The position numbers and the translations under genes are program-made. Of a stretch of DNA of 64,000 nucleotides, positions 37,929 through 48,757 are shown one piece after another. The notes under the pieces are model-generated. The model made no database searches. It was not told the DNA's origin and saw only the letters and a program-made list of their open reading frames with translations. Positions within the stretch are counted from its first letter, which is position 1. Every line of letters begins with the position of its first letter. Origin of the DNA: Turicibacter bilis (GTDB taxonomy: Bacteria; Bacillota_I; Bacilli_A; MOL361; Turicibacteraceae); assembly GCF_024499055.1 (NCBI RefSeq), contig NZ_CP071249.1, positions 2,163,001 to 2,227,000 of the forward strand. Reading direction: 5' to 3'.

Positions 37929-38888
37929 ATGTCATTCGCTTCTGAAACGAAAAAAGAATTAGTTCAAATCCAGTCAGACGATTGTTGTGCGAAAGCAGAA
38001 TTATCAGCCCTTATTCGAATGAATGGAGTTATTTCATTATCAAATAAAGGTTTAGTTCTTGATTTCGCAACAGAAAATGCAGCTATTGCACGTCGAACGT
38101 TACAATTAATTAAGCAATTATTTGATACTGAGGTTGACTTATTATCGAGAAAGAAGATGCAACTTAAGAAGAATAATGTTTATATTATTCGCATTAAGAA
38201 AAATGCTCGTGACATTGCAACTGAATTAGGAATTATGTCTGATACGGGATTTGTTTTAGGCATTGCTAAAAATTTAATTGAGTATGATTGTTGTAAGCGA
38301 GCGTATATGCGTGGAGCTTTTTTAGCAGGTGGTTCTGTTAATAATCCTGAAACGTCTTCATACCATTTTGAAATTTTTACACTAGATGAAGAGCATGCAG
38401 AGGATTTGAAAGACTTGTTAAATGTGTTTGATTTGAATGCGCGTGTGTTGCAACGTAAAAAAGGATACATCACTTATATTAAAGAAGCAGAAAAAATTAG
38501 TGATTTCTTACGTGCAATTGAAGCGTATAATGCAGTGTTAAACTTTGAAGATGTTCGAATTTTTAGAGATATTCGTAATTCAGAGAATCGTCTCAATAAT
38601 TGTGAAATTGCGAATGAAACTAAAACCATTGCAGCTGCTCAGCGTCAAATTGATAATATTGAACTAATTGACCTTGTTTATGGAATAAATTCGTTACCAG
38701 AACGTTTGCAGTATGTCGCCAATTTGCGATTAGAGTTTCCTGAGGAAAACTTAAGTTATTTGAGTGAAATTGCTACGGAACGCGGGATGAAGTTGACTAA
38801 GTCAGGGATCAATCACCGTATGCGTAAATTATCAGAAATGGCTGAGGAAATTCGTGAAAATCAACAAAAACGTTCAGAAGAAAATTAA
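37929..38888 (+). CDS. whiA: WhiA-family DNA-binding protein
   Basis: A 319-residue protein with an N-terminal LAGLIDADG homing-endonuclease-like fold (about residues 20-200; [25 protein letters not shown]-like region) and a C-terminal helix-turn-helix (about 225-310, with [31 protein letters not shown]). It is a sporulation regulator in Streptomyces; in Bacillus it affects cell division and chromosome segregation without a clear regulon. GGAGGGGTGA at the end of yvcK serves as the ribosome site. It closes the operon. Confidence 0.94.
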   Translation: [319 protein letters not shown]

Positions 38889-38941
38889 AACTAAAGCGAG
38901 ATGATTCTTATTAATCGTTTCAACTTAGAAACAGAAGATTA

Positions 38942-38982
38942 AGCCTTATTTGTAATATTTAATTATGGATAAGGTTTTTATT
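38942..38982 (+). terminator. Terminator after whiA
   Basis: CCTTAT pairs with ATAAGG around a 20-nt loop, with a T-rich 3' side. The loop is long, so the structure is moderate. Confidence 0.55.
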
Positions 38983-39074
38983 ATATACAATGATAACTGC
39001 ATATAATAATATAATTCGCTCATACTAAAGATGATTTTGCACAAAAATAACAACCGCTTACATTAGTGATAATC

Positions 39075-39104
39075 TTGTACTTGTGAATTAAAGTTTAGTA
39101 TACT
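39075..39104 (+). promoter_or_regulatory. Promoter of gpmI
   Basis: TTGTAC (39075-39080), 18 bp, then TATACT (39099-39104). Confidence 0.65.
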
Positions 39105-39135
39105 ATAAATTAGATAAGATGAAGGAGGTAACATT

Positions 39136-40677
39136 ATGACTAAAAAACCTGTAGCATTAATTATTTTAGACGGTTTTGGTTTACGCGATGAAACAGCTGG
39201 AAATGCAGTTAAAGCAGCTAAAATGCCAAACTTAGATCGTTTATTCAATACATACCCTCATAATACATTAGAGGCGTCTGGATTAGGTGTTGGATTACCA
39301 GAAGGACAAATGGGTAACTCAGAAGTAGGTCACTTAAACTTAGGTGCTGGACGTATTGTTTATCAATCATTAACTCGCATTAACTTAGCAGTTAAAAACG
39401 GTGAGTTAAAGAATGATCCAGTTATCGCTGAAGGATGCAAGCATGCATTAGAAAATGATAAAAAAGTTCACGTGATGGGATTATTATCTCCAGGTGGAAT
39501 TCATTCTCACAATGAACATATCTATGCATTAGTTGAAGCTGCAAAAGCTCAAGGTGCAAAAGAAGTTTATGTACATGCATTCTTAGATGGGCGTGACACT
39601 GCTCCAAAATCAGCTTTAGAATACGTAGAAGCTTTAGAAGCTAAATTAGCTGAAATCGGAATTGGAAAAGTAGCAACTGTTTCAGGACGTTACTATTCAA
39701 TGGACCGCGATAAAAACTATGATCGTACTCAATTAGCTTACGATGCAATGACTCAAGGAACAGGTGAAAAATTCGAATCAGCTAAAGCTGGTGTGGAAGC
39801 TTCTTACAAAAACGATATCTTAGATGAATTCGTTGTTCCATTCGTTGTTGATGCAAATGGATTAATTCAAGATGGAGATACAGTAATCTTCGCTAACTTC
39901 CGTCCTGACCGTGCACAACAAATCGCAATCGCTTTATCAAATCCAGAAAACGTAGCGAACTATGCTAAAGAAGGTAAGCCAGCATTAGATCCATCTAAAG
40001 GACCTAAAGATGTTTACTTCATCTCAATGATGTCTTATGGAGATGCTGTTAAAGGACCAGTTGTCTTCGGATTACAAGATTTAGCTAACACTTACGGAGA
40101 AGTTATCTCAGCAAACGGATTAAAACAATTACGTATCGCTGAAACTGAAAAATACGCTCACGTAACATTCTTCTTCGACGGTGGAGTAGATAAAGAAATC
40201 GAAGGAGCAACTCGTGTATTAATTAACTCGCCAAAAGTTGCAACTTATGATTTAAAACCTGAAATGTCAGCTTACGAAGTAGCAGACGCTTGTGTTGCTG
40301 AAATCAACAAAGATATTCATGATACAATCATTTTAAACTTTGCTAATCCAGACATGGTTGGACACACTGGAGTATTCGATGCAACAGTTAAAGCATTAGA
40401 AGCTGTAGATGAGTGTTTAGGTAAAGTAGTAGATGCAATCATCGCTAAAGGTGGAGTTGCAATCATCACTGCTGACCATGGAAACGCTGAAAAATTAGAA
40501 GATGAAAATGGTGGAGCTTACACAGCTCATACATCTAATCCTGTTCCAGTAATCGTAACTAAAGAAGGAATCGAATTACGCGACGGTGGAAACTTAGGAG
40601 ATTTAGCTCCTACAATGTTACAGTTATTAGGTGTAGAACAACCAGTTGAAATGACAGGAAAATCAATTATTAAATAA
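39136..40677 (+). CDS. gpmI: 2,3-bisphosphoglycerate-independent phosphoglycerate mutase
   Basis: Interconverts 3- and 2-phosphoglycerate in glycolysis, using two manganese ions and no bisphosphoglycerate. The alkaline-phosphatase-like fold is clear: [12 protein letters not shown] at the start with metal ligand Asp, catalytic Ser in [14 protein letters not shown] (about residues 61-74), [10 protein letters not shown], and the C-terminal [11 protein letters not shown] and [10 protein letters not shown] metal sites. The 513 residues are typical. GAAGGAGGTAAC precedes the ATG. Codons here and in eno end in C more often than in the neighbours, as expected for very high expression. Eno lies about 1 kb downstream. 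Confidence 0.97.
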   Translation: MTKKPVALIILDGFGLRDETAGNAVKAAKMPNLDRLFNTYPHNTLEASGLGVGLPEGQMGNSEVGHLNLGAGRIVYQSLTRINLAVKNGELKNDPVIAEGCKHALENDKKVHVMGLLSPGGIHSHNEHIYALVEAAKAQGAKEVYVHAFLDGRDTAPKSALEYVEALEAKLAEIGIGKVATVSGRYYSMDRDKNYDRTQLAYDAMTQGTGEKFESAKAGVEASYKNDILDEFVVPFVVDANGLIQDGDTVIFANFRPDRAQQIAIALSNPENVANYAKEGKPALDPSKGPKDVYFISMMSYGDAVKGPVVFGLQDLANTYGEVISANGLKQLRIAETEKYAHVTFFFDGGVDKEIEGATRVLINSPKVATYDLKPEMSAYEVADACVAEINKDIHDTIILNFANPDMVGHTGVFDATVKALEAVDECLGKVVDAIIAKGGVAIITADHGNAEKLEDENGGAYTAHTSNPVPVIVTKEGIELRDGGNLGDLAPTMLQLLGVEQPVEMTGKSIIK

Positions 40678-40693
40678 TTGATTTAATAAGTTA

Positions 40694-40728
40694 TAAAAGG
40701 ACGTTGCTAATGAGCAGCGTCCTTTTTA
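40694..40728 (+). terminator. Terminator of gpmI
   Basis: AAAGGACG.TGCT pairs with AGCA.CGTCCTTT with a single mismatch, followed by T residues. Confidence 0.9.
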
Positions 40729-41002
40729 ATTTATCCTGTGTTTTAGACAAATGTTGATATTTAAAAACATTGATATTAACTACTGTATCTTGTAGTTATC
40801 GAACAATGATCTAAGTAAATTAGTATGTTTTAAAGAAATATCAACACTCTTTTAAAACAGAACCTTAATTTGTAATTTTTTTAAAAATAAGGCCTTTTAT
40901 TGTTAGTATATATTTATCACTCATCTGAGTTATTATAGTGATTAATCATTTTCATTTTTTAATTTGGAAAGAGGATAAAGCTCTTTAAAGATTTATAAGA
41001 CT
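40729..41002. other. Intergenic region, no gene seen
   Basis: AT-rich sequence without a reading frame. An inverted pair, GTTGATATTT near 40752 and AAATATCAAC near 40838, spans about 90 bp. A weak CCTTAATTT/AAATAAGG hairpin lies near 40862-40895. Confidence 0.4.
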
Positions 41003-41292
41003 TCATCCGTAACCAATCTCTTTATAAAAAAGTTCTTCTTTACGAACCTCTCCATCAAACTAATCGTAGAGGACTTCTAAATCGTTTAAGTCTTTATAAG
41101 TAATAATATTAGCGTCGAGTTGAATCGTATCTGCAGTTGATTACCTTCATAACCAAATAAAGACTAGGTGTTAAAGACATTATATATCGTTTATAGGAGT
41201 TAAATAAGAGCCTTCCTTAATTTATTAGCTATTTTTCCTAATAAGAAAAATGTTTTTACCGATGAGATATCTAATTTAATAAGTTGTTTCTT
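41003..41292 (-). pseudogene. Degraded coding remnant, minus strand
   Basis: Read on the minus strand, two stretches look like protein despite stops: KKQLIKLDISSVKTFFLLG, continuing KIANKLRKALI (41292 down to about 41203), and STADTIQLDANIITYKDLND, continuing LEVLYD-stop-FDGEVRKEELFYKEIGYG (41140 down to 41003). They are in different frames and broken by several stop codons, as in an old pseudogene. The amino-acid composition is coding-like, but I do not recognise the family and the call is tentative. Confidence 0.35.
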
Positions 41293-41376
41293 TCATTATG
41301 CTAGCACTTTAAATGATTTAATCTTAATCTTTTGATTTAAGAGAGCCAGTTATTTTAAGTTAAAGTAGTATTTTTA

Positions 41377-41405
41377 TTTTAAAAATAGGTAAAATGTGTT
41401 AAAAT
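41377..41405 (+). promoter_or_regulatory. Probable promoter of the tRNA gene
   Basis: TTTTAA (41377-41382) and TAAAAT (41400-41405) are separated by 17 bp, ending 13 bp before the tRNA 5' end. Confidence 0.45.
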
Positions 41406-41418
41406 GTAATTGTAAAAA

Positions 41419-41492
41419 GCCAAGTTAGTTTAGTGGTAAAATAACGCAATGGTAATGCGTCGTCGCGAGTTCGATTCTCGCACTCGGCACCA
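41419..41492 (+). tRNA. tRNA-Thr (anticodon GGT)
   Basis: A 74-nt cloverleaf with encoded CCA. The anticodon stem ACGCA/TGCGT holds the loop ATGGTAA, giving anticodon GGT, which reads ACC and ACT. The T arm GCGAG-TTCGATT-CTCGC is perfect. The acceptor stem GCCAAGT/ACTCGGC has an A-C mismatch at the fourth pair, and the D stem GTTT/AAAT is weak with a G-T closing pair. The variable loop is four bases. It is a lone tRNA with its own terminator. Confidence 0.88.
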
Positions 41493-41507
41493 TTTTAGAA
41501 TAATTGA

Positions 41508-41536
41508 GTCCAGCGTATGCTGGATTTTTTTATTTT
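41508..41536 (+). terminator. Terminator of the tRNA-Thr gene
   Basis: GTCCAGC pairs with GCTGGAT around GTAT, followed by a T run. Confidence 0.85.
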
Positions 41537-41690
41537 TTTAATTTGAAGCATAAAAGTTGCTTATTTAGTTCATATTATTCACGGCATATAAATAAAACAT
41601 TCGTTTTCATAATCACTGATGTGAACGTTATTTGGAATAGATTAGATTGGTTTAATTTATAAAAAATAGCGTTTACAAAGTAAAAATGTC

Positions 41691-43048
<1,358 letters not shown>

Positions 43049-43079
43049 TTTAATTATTTTTTAAGAGAATGACTCTATC

Positions 43080-43116
43080 AAAACCTCTCTTCCTCCGACG
43101 AAGAGAGGTTTTTTTA
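43080..43116 (+). terminator. Terminator of eno
   Basis: AAACCTCTCTTC pairs with GAAGAGAGGTTT around a six-base loop and ends in seven T. Confidence 0.92.
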
Positions 43117-43281
43117 TGTATAAAAGTATCTTATTGTCTTAGATAATAGGTAATTATTTTTGGAAAGTATAAAAAATTGACTGCTATTATTATCGATCTG
43201 TATGATGGATGTCTTAGTACCGGAGTTTTTGATAGCTAAGGTTAATCCTAGAAATGCGACATAGATTTCACCTCATAGATA

Positions 43282-43413
43282 TATATAAGTCCAGATAAGT
43301 TTTTCATATCGGAAAACTTTTAGCTGGACTATAGTCTGTCTTAGTATTAAAGCAATCGATTAACTAAGACTGATATAGAATGATGAAATACATTTCTGTT
43401 TCTATATATATGA
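43282..43413 (+). repeat. Dispersed 130-bp hairpin element, copy C
   Basis: TATATAAGTCCAGATAAG pairs with TTTTAGCTGGACTATAG with one mismatch. The tail includes GTATTAAAGCAATCGATTAAC and ends ATTTCTGTTTCTATATA. It lies between eno's terminator and the AI-2E-family gene. The intervening 165 bp (43117-43281) shows no gene. Confidence 0.85.
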
Positions 43414-43511
43414 AGTTCTATCTTAAAATATATTCTTATTTTTTATCCAAAATAATACAATTATATTTAGAGTATGATAAACTAGTCATAGTTAAAACAA
43501 GGGGGAGTCTG

Positions 43512-44615
43512 ATGAAACCATCACATGAATCTTTAAATTATAAATGGATTAATTATTTAATTATTTTGATTGGTGTACTAGTCGTTATCCATATTATTAA
43601 ATTAATTTTCCCAATTCTTAAACCTGTTTTTTCAATGTTGAATATGATTATTTGCCCATTTTTAATTGCAATTTGTTTTGCCTATCTATTAAATCCACTC
43701 GTTGATTTCTTTTGCCGGTTAAAAATTAAACGTTCTTATTCGATCTTGATTACATTTATTTCAATTATTGGTGCAATTATCTATGCTATTTTTAGTCTCA
43801 TTCCTTATTTAGTGATTAACACTCAAGAGGTGATGAATCGAATTCCAGCATTAATGGAAAAGGTTCAGACATTACTTGATACGTGGCAATTTGATTATAT
43901 GAATCTTTATGAGTACGATTTTAGCAAACTCTTTTCTCAAAACTCTCAATTATTTGAAATTTTTTCTAAGGTCTTAAATCAGATGGGGAATTGGATATCT
44001 TCATTTAGTAGTAGTTTTACCTTAGTACTAGGAATGATTTTTTTAGTTCCAGTTGTTTTATATTATATTTTAAAGAATTTTTATGAGATTCGAGATCAGA
44101 TTAAGATTTTTTTAATTAAGCAGAAATGGAATAAAGTTTTTGAAGTATTAAAAGAATCAGAAGAAGTAGTTAAAGGCTATGTTTCTGGGACATTGTTAGT
44201 TTCATTAGCCTTATCAATCATTGCTTCGATTTATTTTTCAATTATAGGATTAGATAATGCCATCGTATTTGGAACATTAATCGGTTTTTTGAATATTATC
44301 CCTTATGTCGGTCAAATTATTGGAACGATTCCAGCTGCTATCTTTGGATTAATGGTTTCAGTTTGGACACCTGTTTATGTTGTTCTTGGAGTGATGGCCT
44401 TGAATTTTATTGAAGGGAATTTTATTAAACCCTTTGTCTTTTCAAAATCTATTGATTTCCATCCAATTATCTTATTAACACTTATTATTATTGGAGGACA
44501 AATTTTTGGAGTCGTTGGAATGATTTTTATTATCCCGATTGCAGGGATTTTAAAGATTGTTTGTCGTTATTCATTTGAAGCGTTAAAGGAATGGAAGCAA
44601 AAAGTTCGCGTATAG
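43512..44615 (+). CDS. AI-2E transporter (PerM/YdbI) family membrane protein
   Basis: A membrane protein of 367 residues with about seven to eight segments, including a paired N-terminal set (about residues 15-75) and a dense C-terminal set (about 205-350). The segment VLKESEEVVKGYVSGTLLVSLALSIIAS and GTLIGFLNIIPYVGQIIGTIPA are typical of the family. Members have been linked to autoinducer-2 export or sodium/proton exchange, but most are unassigned. I chose the ATG at 43512 after AGGGGGAGT; the upstream in-frame sequence lies within the dispersed repeat and is unlikely to be translated. Confidence 0.85.
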   Translation: MKPSHESLNYKWINYLIILIGVLVVIHIIKLIFPILKPVFSMLNMIICPFLIAICFAYLLNPLVDFFCRLKIKRSYSILITFISIIGAIIYAIFSLIPYLVINTQEVMNRIPALMEKVQTLLDTWQFDYMNLYEYDFSKLFSQNSQLFEIFSKVLNQMGNWISSFSSSFTLVLGMIFLVPVVLYYILKNFYEIRDQIKIFLIKQKWNKVFEVLKESEEVVKGYVSGTLLVSLALSIIASIYFSIIGLDNAIVFGTLIGFLNIIPYVGQIIGTIPAAIFGLMVSVWTPVYVVLGVMALNFIEGNFIKPFVFSKSIDFHPIILLTLIIIGGQIFGVVGMIFIIPIAGILKIVCRYSFEALKEWKQKVRV

Positions 44616-44628
44616 CGAACTTTTTTTG
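44600..44628 (+). terminator. Terminator overlapping the end of the AI-2E-family gene
   Basis: AAAGTTCGC pairs with AGCGAACTTT around a small loop, followed by a T run. The left arm is inside the last codons and the stop codon falls in the right side of the loop. Confidence 0.85.
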
Positions 44629-44731
44629 TCGAGTATTTAGAATAAATGAGAAGGCTACATATCGTCAGAATCCTTATCATACAGTTTAAAGACATTAAAA
44701 GGATTATAGTTGTAGTAGGGGGATCTGTTAT

Positions 44732-45703
44732 ATGGGAGTATTATTATTACAATACTTAGTTTTATCAATCATAGTTGTTGTATCATCCATTCGCATCTCA
44801 TCCTGTGTGGATGAGTTGGATAAACAAACAAAAATGGGTGGGGCGTTAATAGGTGGAATTTTATTAGCAGGGGTGACATCGCTTCCTGAGTTAATTACTA
44901 GTATTTCCTCCACAACGATGTTAAATAATCCCGATTTAGCATTTGGTAATATTTTAGGAAGTAATACATTTAATATTTTTATCTTAGCAGTTGGGAATTT
45001 GTTTTTTATAAAAGCTATGCTATTTAATCATACTGGAAAATCGAATACAAAAACAAATATTATTAGTACGGTTATTTACCTCATTATTTTATTTAGTTTT
45101 TATAGTTTGACGATGGGGCGCATTGGTCATGTAGGTATTTCATCCATCTTTATCGGTATCTTATATTATATTAATTTAAGATTAATCTCAGATGAAGAAG
45201 ACGCCAATAGTAGCTGTGATCAATCATGTTGTTCTTTACCTCTATTGATTTTTCAATTTATTTTTTGGGCTATCGTTCTTGTATTTTCGAGTCTGTTCAT
45301 TTCTATTACAACAGATAAAATTGCTCAATCAACGGGAATTGGATCCTCGTTTATTGGAGCGATGTTCTTAGGAGTTGCAACATCCTTGCCGGAAATGACA
45401 AGCTTGATTAGTCTAATTCGTTTAAAGAATTATGATTTAGCAGTTGGGAATATTGTAGGAAGTAATTTATTTAATTTCGCCATTATTGCTTTGACTGATT
45501 TATTCTATTTATCGGGGAGTATTTTTGAAATTGCGGATACTTCTAATACATTACTTGTGATTGTTGGATTAAGTGAGTCGATTATTTTAACTTATATGCT
45601 GGTCAGAAAAGAAGTTAAGAATTTAATTTTATACGCTTTACCTTCTTTAATGATTATTGGAATATATTTCTATTATATTGTCGCATCCTTAAATAATGGT
45701 TGA
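44732..45703 (+). CDS. CaCA-family cation (sodium/calcium) exchanger
   Basis: An antiporter of 323 residues with about ten membrane segments. The two alpha repeats carrying the ion-binding residues are visible: ILLAGVTSLPELITSIS with GNILGSNTFNIFILAVGNL (about residues 46-90), and FLGVATSLPEMTSLISLIR with GNIVGSNLFNFAIIALTDL (about 210-255). The central hydrophilic loop is short and holds a DQSCCS stretch. GTAGGGGGAT precedes the ATG. It stands alone, 116 bp after the previous gene. Direction and cation specificity cannot be read from sequence. Confidence 0.85.
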   Translation: MGVLLLQYLVLSIIVVVSSIRISSCVDELDKQTKMGGALIGGILLAGVTSLPELITSISSTTMLNNPDLAFGNILGSNTFNIFILAVGNLFFIKAMLFNHTGKSNTKTNIISTVIYLIILFSFYSLTMGRIGHVGISSIFIGILYYINLRLISDEEDANSSCDQSCCSLPLLIFQFIFWAIVLVFSSLFISITTDKIAQSTGIGSSFIGAMFLGVATSLPEMTSLISLIRLKNYDLAVGNIVGSNLFNFAIIALTDLFYLSGSIFEIADTSNTLLVIVGLSESIILTYMLVRKEVKNLILYALPSLMIIGIYFYYIVASLNNG

Positions 45704-45755
45704 AATTGTATGTAGGATATGGTACAGTTTTGTTATAGTCTAAGGAGGGTTTAGG

Positions 45756-45986
45756 ATGTTTCAATACGGTGTTGTAGATGTTTTATTTATGATTGTCTCT
45801 GTAATCCTAATTATTTTAGTAGCCTTACAAAGTTCTAAACAAGGGTTAAGTGATTCTCTTTCTGGTGGCAATAGTGAATTGTTTAAAAATCAAAAAGAAC
45901 GTGGAGCAGAAGCTTATATTGTTCGTGCGACATATATCTGTTCAGTGATTTTCTTAATCTTAGGATTAATTATTTTTATGAAGTAA
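45756..45986 (+). CDS. secG: Protein translocase subunit SecG
   Basis: A 76-residue accessory subunit of the SecYEG channel. Two membrane segments are present, about residues 4-25 (VDVLFMIVSVILIILVALQS) and 55-75 (ATYICSVIFLILGLIIFM). The conserved loop has the GLSDSLSGGNSELF pattern, close to the family's GGG-containing motif. TAAGGAGGGTTTAGG precedes the ATG. The neighbourhood secG-rnr-smpB is the usual Firmicutes arrangement. Confidence 0.95.
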   Translation: MFQYGVVDVLFMIVSVILIILVALQSSKQGLSDSLSGGNSELFKNQKERGAEAYIVRATYICSVIFLILGLIIFMK

Positions 45987-45992
45987 TAGATG

Positions 45993-46027
45993 ACTCATAT
46001 TCAATTAGAATATGAGTTTTTTTATTT
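45993..46027 (+). terminator. Terminator of secG
   Basis: ACTCATATTC pairs with GAATATGAGT around a short loop, with a T run. The following 320 bp up to the rnr promoter is AT-rich; the only frame is a 12-codon stretch at about 46097, too short to call. Confidence 0.9.
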
Positions 46028-46330
46028 TTAGTCTATTTTTAATAAAGGTTATGTAGGGTCTAAGAGATATAAAAGGTATATTTGAGGAGCGTTTAAATGA
46101 TGATCATTCAGCCGTTCTTTATTGTTTTGATTTAATATTTCTATGATCTTAGCCTACATTTAATTCCCTATATCAGAATGATTTTAAGTAATGAGATTAG
46201 TCACTTTTCGTAAATATTGGTTATTTTTATCATATAGAGATGATAATAGTGATATAAAATAAGCACATTTGTATAAACTAGTGATAGATAAGTAAGATGA
46301 TGTACTTTATCTTATTGTAGTAAAAAATGG

Positions 46331-46358
46331 TTAAATGTTTGTTTAGTTATGATAGAAT
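46331..46358 (+). promoter_or_regulatory. Promoter of rnr
   Basis: TTAAAT (46331-46336), 16 bp, then TAGAAT (46353-46358) with an extended TGA. Confidence 0.5.
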
Positions 46359-46385
46359 AGAAGTTATGAGTTGGAGGTGTGCTAC

Positions 46386-48728
46386 TTGCGCAATACAGTA
46401 TTAGAATTATTAGGGTCAAGCCAGTATGAGGCGATGACGATTGATGAATTAGTAGAATATTTACAAATTGAAGGAACAGATGCGTTTAAGCAATTTGTTA
46501 AATTAATGGTTGCCCTTGAAGATGAAGGGATTGTTGTTCGTTCTAAAAATGATCGCTATGATTTGGCGCGTGATTTAGGATATTATAAAGGAATTATTTC
46601 CATTCATCCAAAAGGTTTTGGATTTGTTGAAATTGATGACATGGATGATGTATATGTTCGTAGTGAAGATTTAAATGGTGCTTTACATAAAGATACAGTT
46701 TTAGTTAAAATCTTACCTTCTTCTAAAGGAGATAGTCTAGAAGGTGAAATCGCTCAAGTTCTCGAACGTGGAATGAAAGATTTCATTGGGACGTATTATG
46801 AAATCAAGCAGGTCGGTTATGTTAAACCAGATAATTCACGTTATCATGCAGTGGTAGCCATTCCAAAGAATAAAACGAAAGGCGCAGTAAAGGATCATAA
46901 AGTTCGTGTTCGCATTGTGGATTATTTAGAAAACAATGTTGTTAAAGCGGAAGTTACTGAGATTTTAGGTCATAAAAATGATCCAGGAATTGATATTTTA
47001 TCAGTTGTATATAAGTATGATATCGTGCCTGAATTTAGTCCGGAAGCATTACAACAAGCAGCTGAAATTCCAAATGAACCAGACCCAGAAAGTTATAAAG
47101 GGCGTCGTGATTTACGTGGTGAAACCATTGTAACAATTGATGGTGATGATGCTAAAGACTTAGATGATGCTGTTCATGTTCGTATGCTTGATAATGGAAA
47201 CTATTTATTAGGGGTATCGATTGCTGACGTTTCTTATTACGTCACAGAAGGATCACCATTAGATCGAGAAGCCTTCTTCCGTGGAACGAGTGTTTATTTA
47301 GTTGATCGTGTAATTCCAATGATTCCTCACCGTTTATCAAATGGGATTTGTTCACTAAATCCACAAGTGGATCGTTTGACAATTACATGTGAAATGGAGA
47401 TTTCACCAAAAGGTGAAGTGGTAAGTCATGAAATCTTCCCATCAATTATTAAAACAACGGAGCGTATGACGTATAATCATGTGAATCGTATTTTAATTGA
47501 TGAAGATCCAGAATTATGTGAACGTTATGCTACATTAGTTCCAACGTTTAAATTAATGTATGATCTTTCAAAAATATTACGCGAAAAACGTCATGACCGC
47601 GGATCAATTGACTTTGATTTAGAAGAGTCAAAAATTCTTGTCGATGAGTATGGATTCCCAATTGATGTGGTATTACGCCAACGTGAAATTGCAGAACGTA
47701 TTATAGAGGACTTTATGTTAGCAGCAAATGAAACAGTGGCTGAACATTTCCACTGGATGGACGTCCCTTTTATTTATCGTATCCATGAGCATCCAAAACC
47801 AGAGAAGCTAGAACGTTTCTACAAATTAGCTCGCGCTTTAGGTTATGAAATTAAAGGAACAAAAGATCATGTTCATCCTAAAGCACTTCAAATGATTACA
47901 GAAGCTGTTCATGGAAAACCAGAACATGCCGCGATTAATACCATGATGCTACGTTCTTTACAAAAAGCTCGCTATAGTGAAGAAAGTTTAGGACACTTTG
48001 GATTGGCAGCGGAGTTTTATACTCACTTTACATCACCTATTCGACGTTATCCAGACTTAATTGTTCACCGTTTAATCCGTCGCTATTTATTTGATCAAGA
48101 TTTATCAAAAGAAACATTAGATTATTACACTGCAATCATGCCAGAGATTGGTGAACAAACCTCAAAACGTGAACGTGATGCTATCGACGCAGAGCGTGAA
48201 GTAGAAGATATGAAAAAAGCAGAGTATATGACTCAATTTATTGACGAAGAGTTTGAAGGTGTTGTTTCATCGGTAACGAAATGGGGAATGTACGTTGAAT
48301 TACCGAATACCATTGAAGGGCTTGTTCATGTGAATGATTTAACGGATGACTACTATGAATTTGACGAGGATAACTTAGCATTAATTGGACGCCGTACAAA
48401 GGCCATTTATAAAATAGGCGATATTGTTAAAGTTGTCGTTGCAGCAGCAAGCAAAGAGGAGCGTACGATTGATTTCCAATTAGTTGGAATGAGTAAAAGT
48501 CGTCAAAGACGTGGATTCAAACGTATTGATACGCGTGGAACGTCATCTTCAAGAAATAATCGCTCTAAAGATCGTTCGAAAGATAGAAAAGGGAATACAA
48601 AAGATTATCGTCCAGTGCGTTCTCGTAAATCATCGAAACCATCGGACAGTACGTTTAAGAATCCTAAACCAAAACGTAAAAAATCAAAAGGATCTAAGCC
48701 AGTAGGGCAAGGGAAAAATAAAAAATAG
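46386..48728 (+). CDS. rnr: Ribonuclease R
   Basis: A 3'-5' exoribonuclease that degrades structured RNA, important in mRNA decay, rRNA quality control and trans-translation with tmRNA/SmpB. Domains in order are a winged-helix region (residues 1-60), cold-shock domains (about 60-220), the RNB catalytic domain (about 240-570, with TIDGDDAKDLDDAVHV carrying the metal-binding aspartates), an S1 domain (about 615-700), and a lysine- and arginine-rich C-terminal tail. I chose the TTG at 46386 after GGAGGTG; it gives the family's MRNTVLELL-like beginning. Length about 780 residues. SmpB lies two genes downstream. Confidence 0.93.
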   Translation: MRNTVLELLGSSQYEAMTIDELVEYLQIEGTDAFKQFVKLMVALEDEGIVVRSKNDRYDLARDLGYYKGIISIHPKGFGFVEIDDMDDVYVRSEDLNGALHKDTVLVKILPSSKGDSLEGEIAQVLERGMKDFIGTYYEIKQVGYVKPDNSRYHAVVAIPKNKTKGAVKDHKVRVRIVDYLENNVVKAEVTEILGHKNDPGIDILSVVYKYDIVPEFSPEALQQAAEIPNEPDPESYKGRRDLRGETIVTIDGDDAKDLDDAVHVRMLDNGNYLLGVSIADVSYYVTEGSPLDREAFFRGTSVYLVDRVIPMIPHRLSNGICSLNPQVDRLTITCEMEISPKGEVVSHEIFPSIIKTTERMTYNHVNRILIDEDPELCERYATLVPTFKLMYDLSKILREKRHDRGSIDFDLEESKILVDEYGFPIDVVLRQREIAERIIEDFMLAANETVAEHFHWMDVPFIYRIHEHPKPEKLERFYKLARALGYEIKGTKDHVHPKALQMITEAVHGKPEHAAINTMMLRSLQKARYSEESLGHFGLAAEFYTHFTSPIRRYPDLIVHRLIRRYLFDQDLSKETLDYYTAIMPEIGEQTSKRERDAIDAEREVEDMKKAEYMTQFIDEEFEGVVSSVTKWGMYVELPNTIEGLVHVNDLTDDYYEFDEDNLALIGRRTKAIYKIGDIVKVVVAAASKEERTIDFQLVGMSKSRQRRGFKRIDTRGTSSSRNNRSKDRSKDRKGNTKDYRPVRSRKSSKPSDSTFKNPKPKRKKSKGSKPVGQGKNKK

Positions 48729-48757
48729 TTTAAATGCTGAAAGGGAGCAAGGAAGTC

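Noticed and set aside
43380-43511. N-terminal extension of the AI-2E-family protein
   Set aside because: It lies within the dispersed repeat and AT-rich DNA; the ATG at 43512 has a proper ribosome site.
46097-46135. Twelve-codon frame MMIIQPFFIVLI after a GAGGAG site
   Set aside because: Too short and without further support; probably chance.
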